DNA from: RUG708 sp050946535 | GTDB taxonomy: Bacteria; Bacillota; Clostridia; Peptostreptococcales; Anaerovoracaceae | Assembly: GCA_050946535.1 (NCBI GenBank) | Contig: JBMNUZ010000007.1 | Location: forward strand, 29,347 to 93,346 | DNA length: 64,000 nt | Direction: 5' to 3' | Shown here: positions 1 to 7,935 of the stretch, in pieces | Position numbering within the stretch: position 1 is the first letter of the stretch | How the letters are laid out: every line of letters begins with the position of its first letter | The notes under the pieces: generated by a model | Told to the model about the DNA's origin: nothing | Databases searched by the model: none | What the model saw: the letters and a program-made list of their open reading frames with translations, nothing else | Made by a program: the position numbers and the translations under genes

Positions 1-3
1 ATT

Positions 4-12
4 CTCCTCCTT
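4..12 (-). promoter_or_regulatory. Shine-Dalgarno site of a gene starting just off the left edge
   Basis: Read on the minus strand this is AAGGAGGAG, a near-perfect ribosome binding site. A start codon would fall a few bases outside the window, so a divergent gene probably begins to the left. Nothing can be said about its product. The roughly 170 bases between it and the rluD-family promoter hold no gene that I can see. Confidence 0.6.
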
Positions 13-179
13 GTTGAATATATGGGTGTACATCTTGCCCCACGTTCGTGCAATAATGTCAGAGTGTAGTATAACACTGTTTGTATACACGTTCCACAGG
101 TTGCCATCAATTTTTTTCATAATACAATGTATTTTTTAATGATTCCGGCCGTGCACGTCTGAGTGCGCTTTCTTTCATG

Positions 180-208
180 TTGCGAATATCAAAACAGTCG
201 AGTATAAT
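180..208 (+). promoter_or_regulatory. sigma-A-type promoter of the pseudouridine synthase gene
   Basis: TTGCGA (180-185) is followed after exactly 17 bases by TATAAT (203-208). The predicted start lies about 45 bases before the start codon at 262. The lepB and smpB genes downstream could share this transcript. Confidence 0.7.
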
Positions 209-261
209 TAGTCGTTAGGTACAAAAAACGGCGGTGCGGTTCCGGCAGAAAAGGCGGCTTT

Positions 262-1260
262 ATGATTAAGGTCACAGTAGGCAGAAACGATGCGGGCCAG
301 CGTTTTGACAGGTTTCTCAGGAAATATCTGAAAAACGCTCCGCTCAGCGTGATTTACAGAATAATTCGAAAAGATGCAAAAGTAAACGGAAAGCGTGCGC
401 ACCGCGATACAGGTCTCGCCGAGGGCGACGAGATCAGTCTGTACATAAGCAGCGAGGACTTTTCGAAGTTTACGGAGAAGAAGAAATCGGACGAACGTCC
501 GCCCAAGCGTACGTTCGGGATAATCTACGAAGATGACAACATACTCGTTGTGAATAAACCGGCGGGTCTGCTCATACACGGAAACGCAGCAGAGAAAAGA
601 GACACGCTCGTCAATCAGGTGACCGATTATCTGATAAAAAAGGGAGATTACTCTCCACGTGCGGAAAAGACATTTTCTCCGGCGGCCGTAAACAGACTCG
701 ACAGAAATACATCGGGGCTGGTGCTTTTCGGAAAAAACTCGGAATCGCTGAGAGAGCTCGCGGCCATGATCCGCGAACGCGGATGCATCGAGAAACATTA
801 TCTGACGATCGTGAAAGGCGTATACAGCGGTCCTCAGGTTCTCAGAGGCACCGTCACGAAAGACGAAAATAAAAACCGGGTCAGTGTAGGGGCGGCCGGA
901 GATTCCGGACGTCCGATAGAAACGGGCGTAGCTCTGGCTGCGGCCGGAGACGGTGTGAGCCTTCTTGACATAGATCTCGTCACGGGAAGGACTCATCAGA
1001 TAAGAGCTCACCTCGCGAGCGCTGGTTATCCGCTCGCAGGAGATTCCAAATACGGCGATCCAGAGTTCAACAGCCTCATGAGGCGGAGATTCGGACTGAA
1101 CGGCCAGTTTCTCCACGCATACAGGCTCACGGTGAATAAAGCCGGGGATCCGCTCAAGTATCTTACAGGCAGGACATTTATCTCGAAGCTGCCGAAGGCT
1201 CTGGAAAAGACTGCTGATGCGCTGTTCGGCACGGAATGGGAAAAGCTGTACAGACAGTGA
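262..1260 (+). CDS. RluC/RluD-family 23S rRNA pseudouridine synthase
   Basis: 332 residues, the usual length for RluC/RluD/YlyB-type enzymes, which isomerise uridines in 23S rRNA. Residues about 12-65 form an S4-like RNA-binding domain. The catalytic domain carries the hallmark NRLDRNTSG, with the catalytic Asp at 147, and a later GRTHQIRAHL motif. The ATG at 262 begins the S4 homology directly; the ribosome site is weak (AAGG). The product is followed at 94 bases by lepB. The family is clear; which uridines are modified, and so whether the symbol is rluC or rluD, cannot be told from sequence. Confidence 0.93.
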   Translation: MIKVTVGRNDAGQRFDRFLRKYLKNAPLSVIYRIIRKDAKVNGKRAHRDTGLAEGDEISLYISSEDFSKFTEKKKSDERPPKRTFGIIYEDDNILVVNKPAGLLIHGNAAEKRDTLVNQVTDYLIKKGDYSPRAEKTFSPAAVNRLDRNTSGLVLFGKNSESLRELAAMIRERGCIEKHYLTIVKGVYSGPQVLRGTVTKDENKNRVSVGAAGDSGRPIETGVALAAAGDGVSLLDIDLVTGRTHQIRAHLASAGYPLAGDSKYGDPEFNSLMRRRFGLNGQFLHAYRLTVNKAGDPLKYLTGRTFISKLPKALEKTADALFGTEWEKLYRQ

Positions 1261-1353
1261 CTGAAAAATGCTGACGTTCATCGGCGAGCCAACAAGATAT
1301 TAAAAAGTCAAATAAAGGGAATTGAGAATAGAGAACAGAAGAGGGAAGAGAAT

Positions 1354-2004
1354 ATGGATGAAAATTTCAACAATGACAAGGTGAATCATGAGGAGACGTC
1401 AGCCGTCGAAACGGCAGAGACGGCTGGCGGAAAGCCATCGAAGAATAAGAATACGAGGCGCGAAGTGTTTACATGGGTGAGAGACATTGCCATTGCTGTT
1501 GCCATAGCTCTGGTGATCTCGTATTTCATTACGCCGACCATCGTGCAGGAACATTCCATGGAGGATACTCTCCACAACAATGATTACCTCATACTTAACA
1601 AGGCGGCGTACAAATTCGGCGGAGAACCTCAGTACGGCGATATCGTGGTATTCAAGAGCAATATAGTGAACGAACAGAACGGAGAGGACAAGCTCCTCAT
1701 CAAGAGAGTCATAGCCAAGGGCGGAGACACCGTTTCGATAAGCAACGGGGTCGTATACAGAAACGGAGAGGCTCTCGACGAGCCTTACACAAAGGACGGA
1801 TATACCAACGGAGGCATGGATGAAACCGTCGTTCCCGAAGGAACGCTGTTCCTGTGCGGCGACAACAGGCTGGTGAGTCTGGACAGCCGGTCGTCGGAGG
1901 TCGGATTTGTAGATGAGAGCACGGTCATCGGAAAGGCGGTATTCAGGCTCTTCCCGTTCAGCGATTTCGGAGGCATTTACGACAATCTTCCGGATTCGGA
2001 CTAA
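1354..2004 (+). CDS. lepB: signal peptidase I
   Basis: 216 residues; a type I signal peptidase that removes signal peptides from secreted proteins on the outer face of the membrane. A charged, acidic cytoplasmic tail (1-36) precedes one membrane helix (about 42-62). The catalytic serine is S68 in QEHSMEDTL and the general-base lysine is K117 in LLIKRVIAKGGD. The later box GDNRLVSLDSR (residues about 170-180) is the family's conserved GDN-x-SxDSR region. One transmembrane segment is the Bacillota SipS-type topology. The start follows GGGAAGAGAAT. Probably co-transcribed with the pseudouridine synthase and smpB; smpB starts 31 bases after the stop. Confidence 0.95.
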   Translation: MDENFNNDKVNHEETSAVETAETAGGKPSKNKNTRREVFTWVRDIAIAVAIALVISYFITPTIVQEHSMEDTLHNNDYLILNKAAYKFGGEPQYGDIVVFKSNIVNEQNGEDKLLIKRVIAKGGDTVSISNGVVYRNGEALDEPYTKDGYTNGGMDETVVPEGTLFLCGDNRLVSLDSRSSEVGFVDESTVIGKAVFRLFPFSDFGGIYDNLPDSD

Positions 2005-2035
2005 TGATAAAATTTGATAATGAGAAAGGAATTTC

Positions 2036-2497
2036 ATGGCAGTCAAGACTATAGCCAATAATAAAAAAGCCCGCCATGATTATTTCATAGAGGATACATA
2101 TGAAGCGGGCATTGTGCTTACGGGCACCGAGATCAAATCAGTGCGTGCCGGCAAGGTAAGCCTCAGGGAAAGTTACGCGAAGGTGGAGAACGGCGAGGTC
2201 TTCGTTTACAGCATGAACATCAGTCCCTACGAGTTCGGCAACATCCACAACGTGGACGCTATGAGACCGCGCAAGCTGCTGCTGAACAAGCGCGAAATAA
2301 GGAAGATCAGCCAGAGTCTCATGCGCGAAGGGCTTACGCTCATACCTCTTTCCGTTTATATAAATGAGAAGGGACTCGCCAAGATGTCGCTCGCAGTCGC
2401 CCGGGGCAAAAAGCTTTACGATAAACGTGATTCGATCGCAAAGAGAGATGCAGGACGGCGCATGGACAGAGCCGTGAAGACGAGCCGCAGAGGCTGA
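2036..2497 (+). CDS. smpB: SsrA-binding protein SmpB
   Basis: 153 residues, normal length. SmpB binds tmRNA and brings it to stalled ribosomes for trans-translation. The N-terminal NKKARHDYFIEDTYEAGIVL block, the GTEIKSVRAGKVSLRESYAKV segment, and the basic C-terminal tail (KRDAGRRMDRAVKTSRRG) are all typical. The ribosome site is AGAAAGGAATTTC. The partner RNA gene ssrA is often next to smpB, but I do not see a tmRNA in the following 290 bases. Confidence 0.96.
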   Translation: MAVKTIANNKKARHDYFIEDTYEAGIVLTGTEIKSVRAGKVSLRESYAKVENGEVFVYSMNISPYEFGNIHNVDAMRPRKLLLNKREIRKISQSLMREGLTLIPLSVYINEKGLAKMSLAVARGKKLYDKRDSIAKRDAGRRMDRAVKTSRRG

Positions 2498-2788
2498 GCC
2501 TGCGGAGCAGCAGATATCATGAGCCTGACCGGCTGCCGTTCCCGGGGTAATTGAAGGCTTCCGGAGTTTATGAAAAGAGGTTCGTGCGGGCTTATACCCC
2601 AGTACGGTATATGTATACATGTTTTGTGTGTTTCCCACATGCCGGCCGGGGGTAAAAATGTTGTGTCAAAGCATTTAATACATTTAAAGTATAGGATTTT
2701 CCGGAGGAACCGGACGATCTGACAATTCGAATCATCAGAAACCGCGCTGCGCGACGCGGCCGGGAAATAAACAACGGAGGAAATAAAT
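2498..2788 (+). other. 291-bp spacer between smpB and trxA
   Basis: No gene was found here. It contains a 10-bp palindrome ATGTATACAT (2611-2620) and GC-rich inverted pieces near 2745-2765. The trxA promoter should lie here (TTGTGT at 2661-2666 is the best -35 candidate) but I could not pair it with a convincing -10. Confidence 0.5.
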
Positions 2789-3103
2789 ATGGAAATCAGA
2801 AATCTCACAAAAGACAATTTCGACGATGTCGTTAAGAACGAAAATCTGGTGCTCGTAGACTTCTGGGCTAACTGGTGCGGACCGTGCAAGAGCATGGGAC
2901 CTGTTCTCGAGGAGATTGCAGCAGAAAGAAACGACGTCGCGGTATGCAAGGTAAACGTCGACGAAGAAAGCGAACTCGCTCAGAAATTCATGGTAAGAAG
3001 CATTCCTTACTTCGCACTCTTCAAGAACGGAACTCTCGTAGGCCAGAACCTCGGCGCACAGCCTAAGTCGAGCATGCTCAAGTTCATCGACGAACATAAA
3101 TAA
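2789..3103 (+). CDS. trxA: thioredoxin
   Basis: 104 residues, full-length thioredoxin, a cytoplasmic disulfide reductase. The active site NWCGPCK places the redox cysteines at C30 and C33; the cis-proline loop is SIPYFALFKNG. An AACGGAGGAAATAAAT ribosome site fixes the start. It appears as a single gene closed by a terminator at 3151; no thioredoxin reductase is nearby. Confidence 0.96.
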   Translation: MEIRNLTKDNFDDVVKNENLVLVDFWANWCGPCKSMGPVLEEIAAERNDVAVCKVNVDEESELAQKFMVRSIPYFALFKNGTLVGQNLGAQPKSSMLKFIDEHK

Positions 3104-3150
3104 TTAAAAATCAGCAGAGCGGAGAGCAATCCAGTCTGAGAGTTAAATTT

Positions 3151-3180
3151 GGAGCGTAAACATTTGCGCTCCTCTTTTCT
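3151..3180 (+). terminator. intrinsic terminator after trxA
   Basis: GGAGCG (3151-3156) pairs with CGCTCC (3167-3172). The pairing can extend inward through TAAA/TTTG. TCTTTTCT follows. Confidence 0.85.
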
Positions 3181-3219
3181 ATGCTCAATTATTATAAATT
3201 ATTATATTTTAATACTATT

Positions 3220-3249
3220 TTGTTTTTCAGACAGTTTTTATACTATAAT
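3220..3249 (+). promoter_or_regulatory. possible promoter of the MOSC gene
   Basis: TTGTTT (3220-3225), 18 bases, then TATAAT (3244-3249) in an AT-rich spacer about 90 bases before the MOSC start. The -10 is perfect and the -35 moderate. Confidence 0.5.
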
Positions 3250-3341
3250 ATTGATTATATAAACTATATTTCCGATTGATTCAACGCCGGGGCCTCAGGG
3301 CGCGCGGCGTAATTATTGATAAAACCAGGTGAAAAAGAAAG

Positions 3342-3815
3342 ATGGAAAATACAGGTGTTGTAACAGCAGTTTGTACCAGCGATATCCGCGGAATACAGAA
3401 GACTCCTCACGATGAGGTTACATTGATCGAAGACTTCGGCATCGAGGGCGATGCTCACGCGGGCAAGTGGCACAGACAGGTGAGCCTGCTTTCGCAGGAG
3501 AGAGTCGACGAGTTCAATGCGCTCGGCGCGGGTGTGAAGCCAGGCGCTTTCGGCGAAAACATAGTGGTGAGGGGCTTTGACTTCAAGACCCTTCCCGTAG
3601 GTACGAGATTCAAGTGCAACGACGTGGAGCTCGAGCTTACGCAGATAGGCAAGGAATGCCATTCCCACTGCGAGATCTTCAAGAAAATGGGTACCTGCAT
3701 CATGCCTCACGAAGGTGTATTCACAAAGGTGCTCCACGGCGGAAAGATAAAGGCAGGAGACAAATTTATAATGGAAAATCCTGATGAAAGCGCCGGCGCA
3801 GCAAACGCCAAATAA
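3342..3815 (+). CDS. small MOSC-domain protein
   Basis: 157 residues, a stand-alone MOSC (molybdenum cofactor sulfurase C-terminal) domain. The family's GxxGDAHAGKWHRQVSLLS segment (residues 34-51), the GAFGENIVV block (68-76) and the conserved Cys segment IGKECHSHC (C106, C110) with a further C119 are present. MOSC proteins handle sulfur- or molybdenum-cofactor-linked chemistry; the exact substrate of this short subgroup is not known. A MogA/MoaB-type gene lies at 24772, but no complete cofactor pathway is in the window. The start follows AGGTGAAAAAGAAAG. Confidence 0.85.
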   Translation: MENTGVVTAVCTSDIRGIQKTPHDEVTLIEDFGIEGDAHAGKWHRQVSLLSQERVDEFNALGAGVKPGAFGENIVVRGFDFKTLPVGTRFKCNDVELELTQIGKECHSHCEIFKKMGTCIMPHEGVFTKVLHGGKIKAGDKFIMENPDESAGAANAK

Positions 3816-3863
3816 AGACGGACAAGAGGCCGGCAGATTCAGGGCGAGAGGTAACGAATATTT

Positions 3864-4571
3864 ATGTACACGGTTTTAGACGGCAGAGTAAGATACAGTG
3901 AGGCGGACAGCTCGGGTGCGATGAGCGTGAAGAGTGTTTTCGATTACCTGCAGGACTGCTGTATATTCCAGTCCGAAAAAGCGGGCCAGGGTGTGAATAC
4001 CCTTAAGGAGGAACACAGAGCGTGGCTTGTTGCCGTATGGCATCTGAAGTTTATCAGGCTCCCGAGACTGTTCGAGGACATCAAAGTCATGACATGGCCT
4101 TATAAATTCAGGGAATATTTCGGGTACAGATGCCATTCCATAGAAACGACGGACGGAGAAAAACTCATAAGCGGCAATTCTATCTGGATGTTCGTGAATA
4201 CCGATACAGGCCGTCCGAATAAAATTTCCCAGACGCAGTACGATGCATATACTCTTGAAGACAGGCTCGAAATGCCGTTCGGGAGTATGCACATAAAGTG
4301 CAGAGGTGATTATACCGAGGGCGGCAGCTTTAAAATACATAAGTACCAGCTCGACACCAACGGCCACACAAACAACAGCCAGTACGTTATGATGGCCGCC
4401 GATTGTCTGCCGGACGATTTCACATATAGCGAAGTCAAGGTCGTATACAAACATGAAGCTCTTCTCGGAGATACGGTTGCCTCGAGGCTGTATACGGGAG
4501 AAGACAAGATCGATGTGGAGCTTGTTTCTGAAGACGGAAAGGCTTTTGCCGTCGTCGAATTCACGCGCTGA
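3864..4571 (+). CDS. acyl-ACP thioesterase (double hotdog)
   Basis: 235 residues. Two hotdog folds in tandem as in bacterial and plant Fat-type thioesterases, which release fatty acids from acyl carrier protein. The second hotdog has YQLDTNGHTNNSQYV (161-175), matching the catalytic D/N/H arrangement of plant FatA/FatB (LDxNxHxNN): D164, N166, H168. The first repeat has RYSEADSSGAMSVKSVFDYLQD. The GAGAGGTAACGAATATTT ribosome site gives the ATG at 3864. It sits 48 bases after the MOSC gene and is closed by a hairpin at 4597. Chain-length preference cannot be inferred. Confidence 0.88.
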   Translation: MYTVLDGRVRYSEADSSGAMSVKSVFDYLQDCCIFQSEKAGQGVNTLKEEHRAWLVAVWHLKFIRLPRLFEDIKVMTWPYKFREYFGYRCHSIETTDGEKLISGNSIWMFVNTDTGRPNKISQTQYDAYTLEDRLEMPFGSMHIKCRGDYTEGGSFKIHKYQLDTNGHTNNSQYVMMAADCLPDDFTYSEVKVVYKHEALLGDTVASRLYTGEDKIDVELVSEDGKAFAVVEFTR

Positions 4572-4596
4572 TCTTTAAATGCGCTGATCATTTCAA

Positions 4597-4632
4597 AGCT
4601 GGCGTCTTTCGGGATGCCGGCTGTATTTTTTT
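4597..4632 (+). terminator. terminator between thioesterase and murI, abutting the murI ribosome site
   Basis: AGCTGGCGTC (4597-4606) pairs with GATGCCGGCT (4613-4622), ten pairs with two wobbles and a six-base loop. GTATTTTTTT follows. The T-run ends about ten bases before the AAGGAGGTG of murI, leaving no room for a promoter in between. Confidence 0.8.
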
Positions 4633-4655
4633 GTACAGAAAAGGAGGTGCTCAGG

Positions 4656-5429
4656 ATGAACAACGGCCCTGTAGGTGTGTTCGATTCGGGACTGGGCGGC
4701 ATAAGCGTACTGAGAGAGATAAAGAAGCTGATGCCGGATGAAAAGTATATATATTATGGCGATTCGCTGAACGCCCCTTACGGCACGCGGACAGATGAAG
4801 ATGTTTTCAATCTGACGCATAACGTGTTTACCACGCTTATGGACAAAGGCGTAAAGGCTGTCATAATCGCATGCAACACCGCGACGAGCGTGGCGGTGAG
4901 GCGTCTCAGGGCGGAATATCCTTCGGTCCCTATAGTAGGAATGGAGCCGGCTATAAAACCGGCGTCCGAAGAAAATAAAGGAGGCCGCGTAGTTGTTATG
5001 GCCACTCCTGTCACATTGAGGCGCCCGAAATTTGTAACGAAGATGGATAAATATTCGGAAATAGCGGAAATCGTTCCGATGCCGGCGCCGGGGATCGTCA
5101 GATATATCGAAAGCGGAAAACTTCACGACGAAGGCCTCAGGGAATACATAAACGGACTTTTCGAAGGCCTCGAGGGAAGGCCGGCTGACGCGGTCGTGCT
5201 GGGATGCACTCACTTCCCGTTTGCAGCCGATATCATTCAGGAGGCAGCCGGCCCGCAGGCCCGCCTCTACGACGGAAGCCTGGGCACAGCAAAGGAACTC
5301 AGGCGCCGCATGATCGAACAAGATCTGCTCTGCAGCGGCACGGAGGAAAGCACCGTTGAAATCATGAATTCGGCGGGCGAAGAGCAGGCAGAACTTTCGA
5401 GGAAACTGTTCACGGGGGAAATATCATAA
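4656..5429 (+). CDS. murI: glutamate racemase
   Basis: 257 residues; converts L- to D-glutamate for peptidoglycan. The catalytic cysteine pair is visible: C73 in IIACNTATS and C184 in VVLGCTHFPF. The N-terminal FDSGLGGISVLREI holds the D10/S11 substrate loop and DSLNAPYG follows at 36-43. I chose the ATG at 4656 rather than an in-frame codon at 4614 because AAAAGGAGGTGCTCAGG precedes it and the family starts here. The earlier frame runs through the terminator. murI is followed by an AT-rich promoter region for argD. Confidence 0.95.
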   Translation: MNNGPVGVFDSGLGGISVLREIKKLMPDEKYIYYGDSLNAPYGTRTDEDVFNLTHNVFTTLMDKGVKAVIIACNTATSVAVRRLRAEYPSVPIVGMEPAIKPASEENKGGRVVVMATPVTLRRPKFVTKMDKYSEIAEIVPMPAPGIVRYIESGKLHDEGLREYINGLFEGLEGRPADAVVLGCTHFPFAADIIQEAAGPQARLYDGSLGTAKELRRRMIEQDLLCSGTEESTVEIMNSAGEEQAELSRKLFTGEIS

Positions 5430-5439
5430 ACTGTATTAA

Positions 5440-5476
5440 TGCATATTTATTAATAATTGTTGCATAATTATTAATA
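5440..5476 (+). promoter_or_regulatory. paired ARG-box-like operator upstream of argD
   Basis: TGCATATTTATTAATA (5440-5455) and TGCATAATTATTAATA (5461-5476) are near-identical and spaced exactly 21 bp apart. Both resemble the ArgR half-palindrome TGAAT-W4-ATTCA with one change per arm. Two 18-bp ARG boxes set 3 bp apart (21 bp centre to centre) is the known ArgR/AhrC layout. The second copy overlaps the -35 and spacer of the argD promoter, so repression by arginine is predicted. Confidence 0.6.
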
Positions 5477-5488
5477 TTGACGTATAAT
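5460..5488 (+). promoter_or_regulatory. argD promoter
   Basis: TTGCAT (5460-5465), 17 bases, TATAAT (5483-5488). The leader is about 150 bases long. Confidence 0.7.
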
Positions 5489-5644
5489 TACACGCATAAC
5501 CGAAGAATAGTTTTAATGCTTATGTGGAAAATCAATCGGAATCGTTCTGCCGTACACTCGTTTGAAAGGGAGCGGAAAGCTGATGCTGCCGCAAAAGGCG
5601 GTGCAGGCTGACGAGGCAGTGCAGACGCCGTGAAAGGAAATAAA

Positions 5645-6814
5645 ATGGAAAACCATGTAATGAATACTTACAACCGTTTTGACATTGTAGCTGAAAGCGG
5701 ACACGGCCCGTGGATAATCGACGATAAAGGCAATGAATACCTCGACTTTATCTCCGGCATCGCTGTAAACTGTCTCGGCCACGCTGCCCCTCAGATCGCA
5801 GAGACGCTCGCGGAACAGGCGTCAAAACTCATTCACGTCTCCAACCTCATGTGGACCCAGCCGCAGATCGACCTCGCAAACAAGCTGGCCGAAGCGAGCG
5901 GACTCGACAAGGTGTTCTTCTGCAACAGCGGTACAGAGGCGAATGAAACGGCGCTCAAGATCGCGCGCAAATACGGATATGAGAAGAACAAGGGCAAAAA
6001 GACGAAGATAATCTGCTTCAGCAATTCTTTCCACGGAAGAACGATGGGAGCTCTCGCGGTCACGGCTCAGGAAAAATTCAGGGAGCCGTTCCGTCCGCTC
6101 ATCGGTGATGTGTACGACGCTGAATTCAACGATATCGATTCGGTAAAGGCTCTCATGGACGACGACGTCTGCGCCGTAATCATCGAACTCGTACAGGGCG
6201 AAAGCGGCGTCCTCCCTGCGGACAAGAAGTTCGCGGAAGACCTGAGAGCGCTCTGCGACGAGCACGACGCACTCCTGATCTGCGACGAGGTTCAGTGCGG
6301 CATGGGACGCTCGGGAAAACTCTTCGCGTATCAGCGTTACGGCATCATGCCTGACATCGCTACTACTGCAAAGGCTCTCGGCGGAGGCATGCCTATAGGT
6401 GCTGTGATGGCCAGCGACAAAGCCTCGCAGTATTTCGTCCCGGGAGATCACGGCTGCACGTTCGGAGGAAATCCTCTGGCATGCGCGTGCGGCAATACGA
6501 TCATGCACGAGCTCCTCGAAAACGGCGTGCTCGATAACGTAAATAAAATGAGCGAATATTTCTTCGGCAGACTCAACGCACTCAAGGATAAATATCCTGA
6601 CAAAATCAACCTCGTCAGAGGCATGGGGCTTCTGATCGGCGTTCAGATGAAAGAAGGATTTCAGGCACCGGCTCTGGAAGCCGCACGCAAGCACGGCCTT
6701 CTGCTCGCCGGAGCGGGAAACGAAGTCATAAGGTTCCTGCCGCCGCTCAACGTAAAGGCTGAAGAGATAGACGAAGCGACAGCCCGTTTCGAAGCCGCAG
6801 TTAAAGAACTGTAA
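5645..6814 (+). CDS. argD: acetylornithine aminotransferase family enzyme
   Basis: 389 residues, fold-type I class III PLP aminotransferase. Visible: SGTEANETA (95-103), SFHGRTMGAL (128-137), ICDEVQCGMGRSG with D214 for the pyridine nitrogen, and the Schiff-base lysine K243 in TTAKALGGGMPIGAV. ArgD moves an amino group from acetylornithine to 2-oxoglutarate in arginine synthesis; ornithine or succinylornithine activity is possible in this family. The ATG at 5645 follows GAAAGGAAATAAA; a GTG at 5630 in frame would put the ribosome site inside the gene. No other arg genes adjoin it; an ornithine carbamoyltransferase is at 55970. The upstream ARG-box pair supports an arginine role. Confidence 0.9.
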   Translation: MENHVMNTYNRFDIVAESGHGPWIIDDKGNEYLDFISGIAVNCLGHAAPQIAETLAEQASKLIHVSNLMWTQPQIDLANKLAEASGLDKVFFCNSGTEANETALKIARKYGYEKNKGKKTKIICFSNSFHGRTMGALAVTAQEKFREPFRPLIGDVYDAEFNDIDSVKALMDDDVCAVIIELVQGESGVLPADKKFAEDLRALCDEHDALLICDEVQCGMGRSGKLFAYQRYGIMPDIATTAKALGGGMPIGAVMASDKASQYFVPGDHGCTFGGNPLACACGNTIMHELLENGVLDNVNKMSEYFFGRLNALKDKYPDKINLVRGMGLLIGVQMKEGFQAPALEAARKHGLLLAGAGNEVIRFLPPLNVKAEEIDEATARFEAAVKEL

Positions 6815-6861
6815 TGACCTGATTGAAATTCCGTTTCGAAGCAGCAGCCAAGGAACTGTAA
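6784..6861 (+). repeat. partial duplication of the argD 3' end
   Basis: The last 31 bases of argD (6784-6814) recur at 6831-6861, 47 bp downstream, with 27 of 31 positions matching, including the GAACTGTAA stop context. The copy is not part of a gene. It looks like an old tandem duplication of the gene tail. Confidence 0.8.
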
Positions 6862-7037
6862 AATCCGGCTTGAACCGTTGTCGGAGAATGTAAAAACCGG
6901 ATTGCCGGACCGAAGAACCGCAGCTTCATGACAGGGGAAAAACCCGCTCTTTGACAAGGGCAAAATGGAAATTTATTGAAGTTATTTTATTAACAACATC
7001 GAAATGGACAACTGGATAAAGTAATGCATAAAACACG

Positions 7038-7064
7038 AGCCGCCGCATATTGTGGCGGCTTTTT
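7038..7064 (+). terminator. intrinsic terminator downstream of argD
   Basis: AGCCGCC (7038-7044) pairs with GGCGGCT (7054-7060), with extra inner pairs GCA/TGT, followed by TTTTT. Confidence 0.85.
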
Positions 7065-7167
7065 CGGACAGAAGCCCGAATTATTTATGCATCAATGACT
7101 GTATATTATCAGCAAATTACATACAATACGAATATTACATATTCTTGCTGATTACAGGCCATATTTT

Positions 7168-7196
7168 TTGACTTTTAAAGTTATATTGAATAGAAT
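7168..7196 (+). promoter_or_regulatory. promoter of the unknown gene plus cstA
   Basis: TTGACT (7168-7173), 17 bases, TAGAAT (7191-7196). The start codon is 140 bases downstream, so the mRNA has a long leader. Confidence 0.65.
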
Positions 7197-7336
7197 ATTA
7201 ATAATATTTTTACAAATAACCGCGTTAATATGTGAAAGTCGCAGCTATGTTAAAAAACGCAGTGCGGAATCACGATGTGCAGACACCGGGAATGTCTGAC
7301 GGCGCGGAGACATATATCAGGTAAGAAGAAATCGAA

Positions 7337-7903
7337 ATGCCAGAAATTTTACAAGAAGATCCGGTGAACGAATACCGGGATAAGAGAGAGAAGTTTCTCG
7401 ACAGGCTCCTGAGAAATTACGAGCCGTATTATACGATAACCAGATTCGATGAAGAAGACGGAAACATAGAAGAGACCGAAGGCCTGCCGCTGAGGGCGCA
7501 GTGCGTGTTCGACGTGCATTCGGAAAAGTATGTTCTCGTCAAGAAGGCTGTACTTTACGAAGCCGACAGCCACGAATATCTGTATATTTTTGTAGCTCCT
7601 CACTTTACGAAGGAGCTTTACGATCAGTGCCACAAGGCAGCTTATGAAAAGGGCATGGAGCTTGTGGATCCGAAGCCCGGTCATATGTATTCGTATATAA
7701 CAGCATATTATATTTGTGATTCGTGCGACCCTGAGGTCGTGAAAGCGGTCAGAAAGACACGCATAAGAAAGAATTTCCTGCTCTCTTTCAGAGGGTGGAT
7801 GGAATTTCACAATGCTCTCATCAATGTGGGAGAGAAGACCGTGGTGACGAATCATGCAGGAAAGGGAAATATCAAATTCCTGAGGAAGCTGCTTCAACAT
7901 TAA
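7337..7903 (+). CDS. unknown 188-residue protein upstream of cstA
   Basis: I do not recognise this protein. It is soluble and mixed charged, with no signal peptide or membrane segment. The N-terminus is acidic, followed by a region rich in Tyr/His (YLYIFVAPHFTKELYDQCHKAAYEKGM), a single C-x2-C-like ICDSCDP near residue 130, and a basic C-terminus (RKTRIRKNFLLSFRGWMEFHNAL). The start follows AAGAAGAAATCGAA. It ends 32 bases before cstA and shares its promoter, which suggests a role in regulating or supporting that transporter, but this rests only on position. Confidence 0.8.
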   Translation: MPEILQEDPVNEYRDKREKFLDRLLRNYEPYYTITRFDEEDGNIEETEGLPLRAQCVFDVHSEKYVLVKKAVLYEADSHEYLYIFVAPHFTKELYDQCHKAAYEKGMELVDPKPGHMYSYITAYYICDSCDPEVVKAVRKTRIRKNFLLSFRGWMEFHNALINVGEKTVVTNHAGKGNIKFLRKLLQH

Positions 7904-7935
7904 TATGTTTTTATATATTCAGGAGGTTAAAGTTT

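Larger units (their letters stand above)
6815..7336 (+). other. 522-bp spacer between argD and the CstA operon
   Basis: No gene was found. In order it holds the duplicated argD tail (to 6861), a Rex-like 15-mer shared with the hypA promoter (6981-6995), the argD terminator (7038-7064), an AT-rich stretch and the promoter at 7168-7196. Confidence 0.6.

Noticed and set aside
2498..2788. tmRNA (ssrA) next to smpB
   Set aside because: No tmRNA 5' end, tag frame or tRNA-like 3' end could be found; the region is an ordinary spacer.
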